Shown here: positions 55,691 through 63,740 of the stretch, one piece after another
Layout of the letters: every line of letters begins with the position of its first letter
How positions within the stretch are numbered: the stretch's first letter is position 1
From: Gallionella straubiae
GTDB taxonomy: Bacteria > Pseudomonadota > Gammaproteobacteria > Burkholderiales > Gallionellaceae
NCBI RefSeq assembly: GCF_051257895.1
Contig: NZ_CP194331.1
Location: forward strand, 1,922,001-1,986,000
DNA length: 64,000 bases
Reading direction: 5' to 3'
Program-made: the position numbers and the translations under genes
Notes under the pieces: model-generated
The model's input: the letters and a program-made list of their open reading frames with translations, nothing else
What the model was told of the DNA's origin: nothing
Databases searched by the model: none

Positions 55691-55780
55691 ATGATTTCGC
55701 TCTCCGCATTCCATCCCGTCCGAGCACCCGCCGCCGTGCGCATGGCGTGGCGCTTCGCGTTTCGTGGCCTGGAGAGTTAG
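55691..55780 (+). CDS. Leader peptide of the eamA attenuator
   Basis: A 29-codon ORF (ATG 55691 to TAG 55778-55780) that begins MISLSAFHP and ends AWRFAFRGLES. It is Ala/Arg/Phe rich. The ATG sits at the predicted transcription start, so it may be translated leaderless. Its last codons overlap CGTGGCC (55763-55769), the segment that can form the antiterminator. The codons before it (TGG CGC TTC GCG TTT) are where a stalled ribosome would leave that segment free. Too short for routine gene calling. Confidence 0.65.
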   Translation: MISLSAFHPVRAPAAVRMAWRFAFRGLES

Positions 55781-55822
55781 CGTTTAAGCAATAGTCGCTT
55801 CGGTTGTTTCCAAAGGGCCACG
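55763..55822 (+). promoter_or_regulatory. Antiterminator hairpin of eamA leader
   Basis: CGTGGCC (55763-55769) pairs with GGCCACG (55816-55822); the pairing extends to about 11 bp (55760-55770 with 55815-55825) allowing two G-U pairs. It uses the same strand as the 5' arm of the terminator, so the two folds exclude each other. Confidence 0.65.
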
Positions 55823-55850
55823 GAATGTTTCTGTGGCCTTTTTGTTTTTT
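55812..55850 (+). terminator. Intrinsic terminator in the eamA leader
   Basis: AAAGGGCCAC (55812-55821) pairs with GTGGCCTTTT (55833-55842), then TGTTTTTT. It lies only 14 nt before the eamA start, with no plus-strand gene upstream other than the leader ORF. Confidence 0.9.
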
Positions 55851-55863
55851 ATGTTGGAGAAAT

Positions 55864-56751
55864 ATGTCGTTGCCCGCAGCCTTTGTTTCGGTGATCCTGA
55901 TCTGGTCCACCACGCCGCTCGCCATCAAGTGGAGCGCGCTGGGCTTCGGGCCAAGCTTTGCGGTGTTCTCGCGCATGGCAGCCGGCGCCTTGCTGTGTGC
56001 GGTGCTGCTTGCGCTGCTGCGCGTGCGTCTTCCGTTGCACCGCAAGGCGCTGCTGAGCTATGCGGCGAGCGGGCTGAGCATGTTTGGTGCGATGGCGCTG
56101 ACTTACTGGTCGGCGCAATACGTCAGCTCGGGCATGATCTCGGTGCTGTTCGGCCTGTCGCCGCTGATCACCAGCCTGGGGGCGGCGCTCTGGCTGAAGG
56201 AGGAGGCGCTTACGCCGACCAAGCTGGCTGGCATGCTGCTGGGTGTGCTCGGCCTGGCGCTGGTGTTTCGCGGCGGGATGGGGCTGGGCGATGGAGCTGC
56301 TCTCGGGCTGGCGGCGCTGTTCGCTGCGGTGGCGGTGCAATCGCTGGGGCTGGTGTGGATCAAGCGCATCGGCGACGACAGCCCGCCGCTGGCAACGACG
56401 CTGGGCAGCCTGGTCGTTTCCCTGCCGCTGTTCTTCGCCGCATGGTGGTTGGACGATGGGAGCCTGCCGGCGGCATGGCCGGAGCGCGCGCTCGCGGCGA
56501 CCCTGTATCTAGGTGTGTTTGGTTCGGTGCTTGGGTTTGCGCTGTATTACTACATGATCAAGCATATGGAGACGGGGCGCATTGCGCTGATCACGCTGGT
56601 CACGCCGGTGCTGGCCTTGCTGCTGGGGCATGGGCTGAACAACGAGGTGGTGCTGCCGCAGGTGTGGCTGGGAACGGGGAGCATCATCCTGGGTCTGTGC
56701 CTGCATCGCTGGGGCGGGCAATGGCTGGCGTATTTGCGTGCCCGTGGCTAG
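55864..56751 (+). CDS. EamA family (DMT) exporter
   Basis: 295-aa transporter with ten hydrophobic segments in two EamA repeats (for example LPAAFVSVILIWSTTPLAIKW; LLSYAASGLSMFGAMALTYWSAQYVSSGMISVLFGLSPLITSLGAALWLKEE). The first repeat begins with the typical W-S-T-T-P-L-A-I-K. The substrate is unknown; family members export amino acids or metabolites. The ATG at 55864 follows GGAG. Expression appears to depend on read-through of the terminator in its leader. Confidence 0.92.
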   Translation: MSLPAAFVSVILIWSTTPLAIKWSALGFGPSFAVFSRMAAGALLCAVLLALLRVRLPLHRKALLSYAASGLSMFGAMALTYWSAQYVSSGMISVLFGLSPLITSLGAALWLKEEALTPTKLAGMLLGVLGLALVFRGGMGLGDGAALGLAALFAAVAVQSLGLVWIKRIGDDSPPLATTLGSLVVSLPLFFAAWWLDDGSLPAAWPERALAATLYLGVFGSVLGFALYYYMIKHMETGRIALITLVTPVLALLLGHGLNNEVVLPQVWLGTGSIILGLCLHRWGGQWLAYLRARG

Positions 56752-56794
56752 GGGCGCGCCTTGCCGGTCGCATCGGCGGCAGGGGCAAAAATAA

Positions 56795-56824
56795 TGGCAA
56801 AAGCCACACCAAAAAAAGTAGAAT
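56795..56824 (+). promoter_or_regulatory. Candidate promoter of the adenylate cyclase gene
   Basis: TGGCAA (56795-56800), 18 nt, TAGAAT (56819-56824). The leader is about 130 nt. Confidence 0.45.
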
Positions 56825-56954
56825 AGCCCGAAAGTGCCGGTGGTTCGGCCGCGATAACCTCGGGGGTGATTTTGGTTGAGTTTTGTATGGAAAGCGTGGG
56901 CGGTTTCATGAAAAACAGACATGAATTCCCCCATGCCTGTTCTGATAGTTCGTT

Positions 56955-57881
56955 ATGCCTCAGCAGCTAGAAAAACTTGCGATCCTGTTTGCCGATATCT
57001 GCGGCAGTACCGCGCTCTACGATAATCTTGGGGACAGTCTGGCGCGCCGCCTGATTGCGCAGTGCATTGCGACGATGGATGGCGAAATTTCAGCCCATCA
57101 CGGCACGCTGATCAAGACCATCGGGGATGAAGTCATGTGCTCCTTCCCCAGCGCCGAAGCCGCCATGCATGCCGCCTGCGCAATGCAGCGCGCGGTGAAA
57201 AACGGTAAGTATGAAGGCGGCCATGCGATGCATATCCGCGTCGGCTTCAACTATGGCGAGGCAATCCGCGAGGCAGGCGATGTGTTCGGCGATACCGTCA
57301 ACGTCGCCGCGCGCGTTGCCGCGATCACCCGCGCCGACCAGATCATGACGACCCAGGCCGTGGTCAATGCGCTGCCGCCCGATCTGCGCGAGAAGACGCG
57401 CCAGATCATGCGCGCCGAATTCAAGGGCAAGCAGGAGCACTTCGATATTTCCATCGTGATCTGGGAGATGGACGACATGCTGAGCACCCGCATCGGCACT
57501 CCCGTATTCCGCAAGTCACCGGAAAATATCGATGAGATAACCCTGCGCTACCGCGACCAGTCGCTCAAGGTCAACAAGGAGCGGCGCAGCGTGGTGCTGG
57601 GGCGCGGGGACGTCTGCGATCTTGTGGTGGAGAGCAGTTTCGCGTCGCGCCAGCACATCCGCATCGAATTGCGCTTCGGCAAATTTGTCGTGGTGGACCA
57701 GAGCACCAACGGCACCTATGTCCGCTTCGGCGACGGAAACGTGGTACGCCTCGCACGCGAGGAAATGATTCTGCAGGGATCAGGCTCCATCAGCCTCGGG
57801 CAGGCTTACACGGAGCATCCAGCCGAACTGGTCGAGTTTGCCGTGACTTCCAGCCACGCGCAGCGCCCGCCGGCGGAATAG
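56955..57881 (+). CDS. Class III adenylate/guanylate cyclase with FHA domain
   Basis: 308-aa cytosolic protein. Residues 6-180 are a class III cyclase: the metal-binding Asp residues are in ILFADICGST and IKTIGDEVMCSF, and FGDTVNVAARVAAI is the closing helix. Residues 210-290 are an FHA domain (VVLGRGDVCDLVVESSFASRQHIRIE and DQSTNGTYV), which binds phosphothreonine peptides. Cyclase activity may therefore be tied to a Ser/Thr kinase, none of which is seen here. It converges on the receiver-TPR gene. Confidence 0.9.
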   Translation: MPQQLEKLAILFADICGSTALYDNLGDSLARRLIAQCIATMDGEISAHHGTLIKTIGDEVMCSFPSAEAAMHAACAMQRAVKNGKYEGGHAMHIRVGFNYGEAIREAGDVFGDTVNVAARVAAITRADQIMTTQAVVNALPPDLREKTRQIMRAEFKGKQEHFDISIVIWEMDDMLSTRIGTPVFRKSPENIDEITLRYRDQSLKVNKERRSVVLGRGDVCDLVVESSFASRQHIRIELRFGKFVVVDQSTNGTYVRFGDGNVVRLAREEMILQGSGSISLGQAYTEHPAELVEFAVTSSHAQRPPAE

Positions 57882-57903
57882 GGGCGCAGGTCTTACGGGC
57901 CTG

Positions 57904-59526
57904 TCACCCGGGAAGGGCGTCCAGCGCAAGCTGCAATTGTTCGCACCATTTTTCCTGGGGTTCGAGTTTTGCAACCTGCTTCAGGCATTCGGCTGCTATC
58001 TGCATCAGGTCGCTGTTCCTGCCGTTTTGCCGCATGGACATCACGGCCATGTTGGCCAGATTGATCATGACCCGCTTGTTGTTCGGCAGCATGGCGTGTG
58101 CGTCGTTGAGCAGGCGGATCGCTTCATCCAGCTTGCCTTCCTTGGCCAGAACGACACCGCGGTCGTTGATCGCAATGACCTCCTGGCAGGATTTTTTGAC
58201 CAGCTCCTCGCCTTGGTCAGACATGCCGGCCTGGCTGTATAGATCGCTGACCTGCGCGAGCAGCTCGGTGTTCTCGTGGTTATTCTTGACGATGGATTGC
58301 GCTATATCTTCGGCAGCTTCCTTGTTTCCGGTTGCCAGGAATAGCTGGGCGGCCTCAAGCATGATGCCGGTGGTGAGATGGCCATCATCCGCTTTGGCCA
58401 GTTCGGCAACTTCCCTGGATATCCTTCCCGCGCTCGCCAGATCGCCGGACTTGCTGTAGACCATCCCCTCCACTACCTTGGCGTGCAGGTTGGTCTCGGC
58501 GCTGTTGAATTCCTTGTTGATTTCCTTCAGGATCTGCAGCGCCTCGGCGGGGTCGTCGTTTTCCGAGCGTATCTTGGCCAGACCCAAATAGGCAACGGGG
58601 GTCTTGTGGATGGAAAATTCGCCCAGCTTGATGGTTTTCCGGAAAGCCGTTTCGGCCGTTTCCAGGTCGCCGCGCTTCTGTGCCAGCTCGCCGAGGCTCC
58701 TCTGGCGCACGACTGAATTCGGCGACAGCTCGGTGCAGCGCGCCAGCGCGCGCTGCGCCTCTTCCAGCTCACCGGCCTTTTCGTGGCTCTTGGCCAGCCA
58801 GTCGTGCGCCTCGAGGTAGGCCGGGTTGGCATTGATGACCTCGCGGAATAATTGCTGCGCCCGCGCCAGATCGCCATTGTAGAAGTAAGCCTTGCCCAGG
58901 CCGGTCCTGGCCCAGGGGATGTCGCGCTTGGCCAGGATCTGCTCGAATTCCTGCCGGGCACGCCCATACCTGCCCATGGTCAGCAGCGTGCCGGTCTTGA
59001 TGCGCTGCAATTCCGTGGTATTGGTCTTGCTCGAGGCAAGCGCCTTGTCGCAAAGGGCGACGGTCCGATCATAATCCTTGTCGCGCACCGCCTTTTCGAT
59101 ATCGATGAGCATTGCTTTGCGGGTGAGCACTTTTTCCAGCCGGCTCTTCATCGTGGCCTCGTTGACCGGCTTGATGATGTAATCGTCCGGCATATATTCG
59201 GCAGCGCCAAAAACCAGGTCGGCGGTTTTTTCGGCGGTGATGATGATCCAGGCCGTCGCGAGCCCGATCAGGTCGCGATGTTTTGCCTCTTCGAGGACAT
59301 GCTGGCCGGTTTTTCCGCCGCCCAGGTTGTAGTCGCACAGCACGACGTCGTACTTGTTCTTCTCCAGGAAGGCGATGGCCTCCTTGCCGTTGGTGACCGT
59401 GTCGATATTCCTGCTGCCGAATATTTTGAGCATTTCGCGCAGCAGCGCACGCATGCCCTGGAAGTCGTCGATGACCAGGAAGGATTTTCCGGCAAACAGG
59501 GCAGTGGTATCTTGGGGGATGTACAT
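57904..59526 (-). CDS. Response regulator receiver with TPR repeats
   Basis: 540-aa protein. Receiver domain at about 10-130: SFLVIDDFQGMRALLREML, phosphoacceptor in VVLCDYNLGGG, and conserved Lys in YIIKPVNEA. The rest is a TPR superhelix of about ten repeats (for example WARTGLGKAYFYNGDLARAQQLFREVINANPAYLEAHDWLAKSHEKAG). No DNA-binding or enzymatic output domain, so it should act by protein contact. The ATG at 59526 is preferred because MYIPQDTTALFAGKSFLVIDD gives a normal start; an in-frame start at 59610 overlaps the kinase gene. Confidence 0.9.
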   Translation of the reverse strand: MYIPQDTTALFAGKSFLVIDDFQGMRALLREMLKIFGSRNIDTVTNGKEAIAFLEKNKYDVVLCDYNLGGGKTGQHVLEEAKHRDLIGLATAWIIITAEKTADLVFGAAEYMPDDYIIKPVNEATMKSRLEKVLTRKAMLIDIEKAVRDKDYDRTVALCDKALASSKTNTTELQRIKTGTLLTMGRYGRARQEFEQILAKRDIPWARTGLGKAYFYNGDLARAQQLFREVINANPAYLEAHDWLAKSHEKAGELEEAQRALARCTELSPNSVVRQRSLGELAQKRGDLETAETAFRKTIKLGEFSIHKTPVAYLGLAKIRSENDDPAEALQILKEINKEFNSAETNLHAKVVEGMVYSKSGDLASAGRISREVAELAKADDGHLTTGIMLEAAQLFLATGNKEAAEDIAQSIVKNNHENTELLAQVSDLYSQAGMSDQGEELVKKSCQEVIAINDRGVVLAKEGKLDEAIRLLNDAHAMLPNNKRVMINLANMAVMSMRQNGRNSDLMQIAAECLKQVAKLEPQEKWCEQLQLALDALPG

Positions 59527-59542
59527 AAGTTCGCCTTGTCGC

Positions 59543-60229
59543 TCAGGGCAGGCGCAGGATAAAACAGCTTCCGCCGAGTTTCCCGCCGTTTTCCAGGAAG
59601 ACGCCGCCAATCTTGCCGCGGTTTTTGTGGAGTCTGGCCACCATGGACGAGAAATACAAGCCGAGCCCCGTGCTGCCGGAGGCGAAATTTACTCCCCTGC
59701 CGACTGCATCGCCGGCCTCGAGGATGCTTTTCGGGTAACCGCTGCCGTTATCTTCGACGCGCATCACCAGTTCGCCATCCTCATCCTTCACGGAAAGTCT
59801 CAGCTTGTCCCTGGTGTAGTGCGTCGCATTGTTCAAGGCATGGGAGACCACCCCCGAAATCAGTTCATAATCGAAATACCAGTCCAGCCCTTTGTCGCAA
59901 TCCACCTCAAGGGTGATGCCGGAATAATCCAGCAGGGTTTTGTTTTGTTCGACAATTTCCCGGACAAAATCATCGATGGAGTTTTCCGCCAGGTCGAAGG
60001 GATAGAACTGGTTGCCGATTTTGTAAATTGCCAGCATCTGGATCAAATTGTCATTGACCCGCTTGACTTCATAGAGCATCGGCGCCGCCTTTTCCTTGGC
60101 ACCCGGCCCGAGTTCAGTGAGGCTGGTTTCCAGAAAATTGACCAGCACGCCGATGGAGTTTTTCATGTCGTGCACTGCCGACGCGAGAAAGGCCGATATG
60201 TCGGGAGAGGCTTCCTTGGTTTGATCCAT
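59543..60229 (-). CDS. Soluble histidine kinase
   Basis: 228-aa kinase with no membrane segment. HisKA-like box is AVHDMKNSIGVLVNFLETSL, and the ATPase has NNATHYTRDKL, DNGSGYPKSIL and GSTGLGLYFSSMVA. It lacks any sensor domain, so it probably receives signals from partners. The ATG at 60229 is chosen since the upstream frame is low quality. It lies 16 nt before the receiver-TPR gene and is its likely phosphodonor. Confidence 0.9.
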   Translation of the reverse strand: MDQTKEASPDISAFLASAVHDMKNSIGVLVNFLETSLTELGPGAKEKAAPMLYEVKRVNDNLIQMLAIYKIGNQFYPFDLAENSIDDFVREIVEQNKTLLDYSGITLEVDCDKGLDWYFDYELISGVVSHALNNATHYTRDKLRLSVKDEDGELVMRVEDNGSGYPKSILEAGDAVGRGVNFASGSTGLGLYFSSMVARLHKNRGKIGGVFLENGGKLGGSCFILRLP

Positions 60230-60446
60230 GATATGAATATCCGTGTTGTTTATTGTTTGGCCAAGCGTCGGGTAGCGAATTGAACGGCTCGATGCCGTCC
60301 TGTGCATCGCCCTCGGCGTTGCGTGGCGGCAAGGGGATCGGCGATCGGCACCGGGCGGCAGGTTCAAAATCAGCCGGCAGTATAGCGTGAAGGGGGCGCT
60401 GGTTAAACCCGTTTGCGCCGGTCAGGAACAATCCCGCGCAGTTGGC

Positions 60447-61265
60447 TCATTTGGCGGGTTTTTTGCGGTAATCGCCCGAGCTGGCGTTCATCGCATCGAT
60501 GGCCTCTTTCAGCGTCATCGCGGCGGCCTTGGGATCGCTGCTGCCGACAGCCATTTCGCCGCCGACGGAGGACAGGGGTGTGCTTGCGCCGGTTTGCCGG
60601 GCAGGCGCAGCAGTGGGGCGCTGCTGCGCCTGCCCCTTTTTAAGCTCTTCGATTTTTGCCTGCAATTCGGCGTTCTCTTTCCTGAGTGCCTCGATTTCGT
60701 TTGGGGGGGGCTGAGGCGCGGCCGCAGGCTGGGCGGCGCTGGGAGTGGCGTCGTCGGGAGTGGCGTCGTCGGGAGTGGCGGCGTCGGGAGGGGCGGCGTC
60801 GGGAGGGGCGGCAACATCATGGGGGGCCGATTGTTTCTGGGGCGGCTGCTCGGCACTTGGCCAAAGGGCAATCCCGATGCCAATCAGCAATAAAACCACT
60901 GCGGCAACCACGCCGCCGATGATCAGCCGTTTCCTGGAGCGCGCCGGTTCCCCTTCGTGGAATTCGTCTTCCGGCGCCTCGGGTTCTACCTCTGCGCGGA
61001 AGGTCGGAGTCCTTTTGAAATGCCTGGTCAAGCCGCCGAGCAACAATTTCATGCGCTCGACCGGACCCGGTTTGGCGGATGTTTCCGGGCTGGTTTCATC
61101 GGCGCCGGATAATTCGTGCCCGGCTGGTTCCGGGTTCTGTCCGGCACTGCCCTGTTCCGCCGCAACGAAATCGAGCGATTCCCGCGGCTTTGCGTTCACG
61201 GCAAGATTGCCCTGCGCCGTCTCTTCACCGGCGCCGGTCTTTTTCTTCCAGAACTTCAGGTTCAT
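60447..61265 (-). CDS. Membrane protein with Pro/Ala repeat and coiled coil
   Basis: 272-aa protein. A charged N-terminus (MNLKFWKKKTGAGEETAQ) leads to a single transmembrane helix (IIGGVVAAVVLLLIGIGIALW) near residue 128. A low-complexity Pro/Asp/Ala repeat (PDAATPDDATPDDATP) coded by five 15-bp tandem units is next. A coiled coil follows (NEIEALRKENAELQAKIEELKKG), then a C-terminal conserved-looking tail (AMTLKEAIDAMNASSGDYRK). No family recognised. The long gap to the kinase gene (60230-60446) holds nothing I can support. Confidence 0.75.
   Translation of the reverse strand: MNLKFWKKKTGAGEETAQGNLAVNAKPRESLDFVAAEQGSAGQNPEPAGHELSGADETSPETSAKPGPVERMKLLLGGLTRHFKRTPTFRAEVEPEAPEDEFHEGEPARSRKRLIIGGVVAAVVLLLIGIGIALWPSAEQPPQKQSAPHDVAAPPDAAPPDAATPDDATPDDATPSAAQPAAAPQPPPNEIEALRKENAELQAKIEELKKGQAQQRPTAAPARQTGASTPLSSVGGEMAVGSSDPKAAAMTLKEAIDAMNASSGDYRKKPAK
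60741..60815 (-). repeat. Five 15-bp tandem repeats in the membrane protein gene
   Basis: Units at 60741, 60756, 60771, 60786 and 60801, each beginning GGGAG and varying by one or two bases (GGGAGTGGCGTCGTC to GGGAGGGGCGGCGTC). Length variation between strains would be expected. Confidence 0.9.
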
Positions 61266-61418
61266 AGGGTCTCCATCGTCACGCGTTGCCACCCGCCCGG
61301 TCTGTGGCCGGAACGCGGTAGCGCAGCATATTGCGCCGGTTGCCCGGCGTCAAACCGGCACAGGCGGGCCTCGGCAGGGGGGGCGCAAAATGGGGTTTCG
61401 GGTCGGCCTTGCACAAGA

Positions 61419-63515
61419 CTAGCGGATGATCCGTTTGACTTCCGGTATCTTGCGCAGGCTGCGCATGATGTTGGCGAGGTGCAGGCGGTTGTTCACTTCC
61501 AGCGTGAAGTGCAGCGCGGTGTATTCGCCCTCGTTGGTGAAGCTGACATTCTCGATGTTGGATTCCGCATCGGCAATCGCAGCGGCCACCTTCGCCAGCA
61601 CGCCGCGCTGGTTGGCGACCACCAGCTTGAGGCCGACATCGAAGGGGCGCTGGATATCCTTGCCCCACACCACGTCCAGCCATTGTTCACCGCCGCGCCC
61701 CTTGTGCAGGGACTGGCAGTCGCGCGTGTGCACCGTGAGGCCCTGACCGCTCTTGAGCACGCCGATGATAGGGTCGCCCGGGATCGGGTGGCAGCACTTG
61801 GCGAACTGCACCGCCATGCCCTCGGTACCCTGGATAGTGATGGCCGTGCCGCCTGCCGCCTCGGCCGGCAGTGCCTCGCCGATGCTGGCCAGTTGCCGCG
61901 CCACCACCATGTTGAGGCGGCGCCCGAGGCCGATGTCGGCGAGGATTTCCTGGCGCGTTTTCACGCCGGTATCCTTGAGCAGCTTGTTCCAGTTTGCCTT
62001 GCCGATGTCCTGCGGCTTGACGCCCAGTGTATGCAGCGCCTGGTTGAGCAGGCGCTCGCCGAATTGTGCGGACTCGCCGGACTGCATGGTCTTGAGGAAG
62101 TGGCGGATATGGCTGCGCGCCTTGCTGGTGGTCACATAGCCCAGCCAGGCCGGATTCGGTTTGGCCTGCGGCGCGGTAATGATTTCCACGCGGTCGCCGT
62201 TGCGGAGCTCGGTGCGCAGCGGCACCAGTTCGTGGTTGACCTTGACGGCGATGCAGTGGTTGCCGATGTCGGTATGCACGCTGTAGGCGAAGTCCACCGC
62301 GGTCGCGCCGCGCGGCAGCGCGAGGATCTTGCCCTTGGGCGTGAATACATACACCTCGTCGGGGAACAGGTCCACCTTGAGGTGCTCGAGGAATTCCGAC
62401 GAGTCGCTGCTCTGGCTCAGGCTTTCCAGCAGTTCCTGCAGCCACTGGTGGGTCTTCTTGTGCAGATTCTTGATCGAGACGTGGCCGCTCTTGTACAGCC
62501 AGTGCGAGGCCACGCCGGCATCGGCGATCTTGTGCATCTCGTGGGTGCGGATCTGGATTTCGATGGGCGTGCCGAACGGGCCGAACAGTGTGGTGTGCAG
62601 CGATTGATAGCCGTTGACCTTGGGGATCGCGATGTAATCCTTGAACTTGCCGGGGATCGGCTTGTACAGGCCGTGCAGCGCGCCCAGCGCCACATAGCAG
62701 GACGCGAAATCGTTGACCAGCACGCGGAACCCGTAGATGTCCAGCACCTCAGCGAAGGCCAGCGACTTGCTCTGCATCTTCTTGTAGATGCTGTAGATGT
62801 TTTTTTCCCGGCCGGTCACGTCGGCCTGGATATTGAACTCGGCGAGCCGCTGCCGGATCGTCTCGAGGATCTTGCCGACCACTTCGCGGCGGTTGCCTCG
62901 CGCCACCCTGAGCGCCTTGGACAGCACCGCGTAGCGGTTGGGGTTCAGGTACTTGAAGCTTAAATCCAGCAACTCGCGGTAAATATCGTTCAGGCCGAGA
63001 CGGTTGGCGATCGGCGCATAGATGTCCATGGTCTCGCGGGCGATGCGCTCGCTTTTGTCGTGCGGCATGGATTCCAGCGTGCGCATGTTGTGCAGGCGGT
63101 CGGCCAGCTTGATGAGGATGACGCGCACGTCGCGCGCCATTGCCAGCAGCATCTTGCGGAAATTTTCCGCCTCCGCGTCCTCGCGGGTTTCGAACTGGAT
63201 GCGGTCCAGCTTGGAGAGGCCGTCGACCAGTTCCGCGACCGGCTTGCCGAATTTTTCGGCGACCTGCTCCGCGGTGACCTCGGTGTCTTCCACCACGTCG
63301 TGCAGCAATGCGGCGATGATCGCCTGGACATCCAGGTGCAGGGTGGTGAGGATGCGCGCGACGGCGATCGGGTGGGAGATGTACGGGTCGCCGGACTGGC
63401 GCTTCTGCCCCTGGTGCGCGGCCTGGCTGAATGCAAGCGCTTCGCGGACGTAGTCGACGTCCTCCGGTTTAAGGTAGGCTGAGACTTCTCCGATAAGCAG
63501 CTCTGTATCGGTCAT
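61419..63515 (-). CDS. spoT: Bifunctional (p)ppGpp synthetase/hydrolase SpoT
   Basis: 698-aa long RSH protein. HD hydrolase domain has SHPIAVARILTTLHLD and ALLHDVVEDTEV with the intact HD motif. The synthetase has DIYGFRVLVNDFASCYVALG and VNGYQSLHTTLFGPFG followed by EIQIRT. TGS domain is KVDLFPDEVYVFTPKGKILALPRGATAVDFAYSVH and the C-terminal ACT domain is LKLVVANQRGVLAKVAAAIADAESNI. The intact HD site supports SpoT-like bifunctionality. It follows rpoZ, as in many proteobacteria. Confidence 0.96.
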   Translation of the reverse strand: MTDTELLIGEVSAYLKPEDVDYVREALAFSQAAHQGQKRQSGDPYISHPIAVARILTTLHLDVQAIIAALLHDVVEDTEVTAEQVAEKFGKPVAELVDGLSKLDRIQFETREDAEAENFRKMLLAMARDVRVILIKLADRLHNMRTLESMPHDKSERIARETMDIYAPIANRLGLNDIYRELLDLSFKYLNPNRYAVLSKALRVARGNRREVVGKILETIRQRLAEFNIQADVTGREKNIYSIYKKMQSKSLAFAEVLDIYGFRVLVNDFASCYVALGALHGLYKPIPGKFKDYIAIPKVNGYQSLHTTLFGPFGTPIEIQIRTHEMHKIADAGVASHWLYKSGHVSIKNLHKKTHQWLQELLESLSQSSDSSEFLEHLKVDLFPDEVYVFTPKGKILALPRGATAVDFAYSVHTDIGNHCIAVKVNHELVPLRTELRNGDRVEIITAPQAKPNPAWLGYVTTSKARSHIRHFLKTMQSGESAQFGERLLNQALHTLGVKPQDIGKANWNKLLKDTGVKTRQEILADIGLGRRLNMVVARQLASIGEALPAEAAGGTAITIQGTEGMAVQFAKCCHPIPGDPIIGVLKSGQGLTVHTRDCQSLHKGRGGEQWLDVVWGKDIQRPFDVGLKLVVANQRGVLAKVAAAIADAESNIENVSFTNEGEYTALHFTLEVNNRLHLANIMRSLRKIPEVKRIIR

Positions 63516-63530
63516 GCAGGATCACGGGTT

Positions 63531-63737
63531 TTATGCCTGGCCGCGGTTGAGGATTTCCTTGCCCACCTTGCCTTCGCTGATTTCGCGCAGTGCGACGACG
63601 GTGTGCTTGTCGTTGCTCTCGTCGACCAGGTAGCTTGCGCCGTTGGCCAGCTGGCGGGCGCGGTAGGCGGCTGCCAGCGTCAGTTCAAAGCGGTTCGGGA
63701 TTTGGGTGAGACATTCTTCGACGGTGATGCGTGCCAT
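63531..63737 (-). CDS. rpoZ: DNA-directed RNA polymerase omega subunit
   Basis: 68-aa omega subunit. MARITVEECLTQIPNRFELTLAAAYRARQLANG is the standard N-terminus with conserved N-R-F-E-L and A-R-Q. It promotes assembly and stability of RNA polymerase and forms part of ppGpp site 1. It sits between gmk and spoT, the usual order. Confidence 0.97.
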   Translation of the reverse strand: MARITVEECLTQIPNRFELTLAAAYRARQLANGASYLVDESNDKHTVVALREISEGKVGKEILNRGQA

Positions 63738-63740
63738 GAT

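Noticed and set aside
55572..55863. Known riboswitch class or 6S/4.5S RNA upstream of eamA
   Set aside because: No core motif of guanidine, SAM, preQ1, 6S or SRP RNA could be recognised; the leader ORF with alternative stems explains the region better.
60741..60815. CRISPR-like short repeats
   Set aside because: Units are directly adjacent without spacers and in frame in a coding region. No CRISPR array was seen anywhere in the window.
61116..62963. 615-codon plus-strand frame opposite spoT
   Set aside because: Antisense shadow of the RSH gene.
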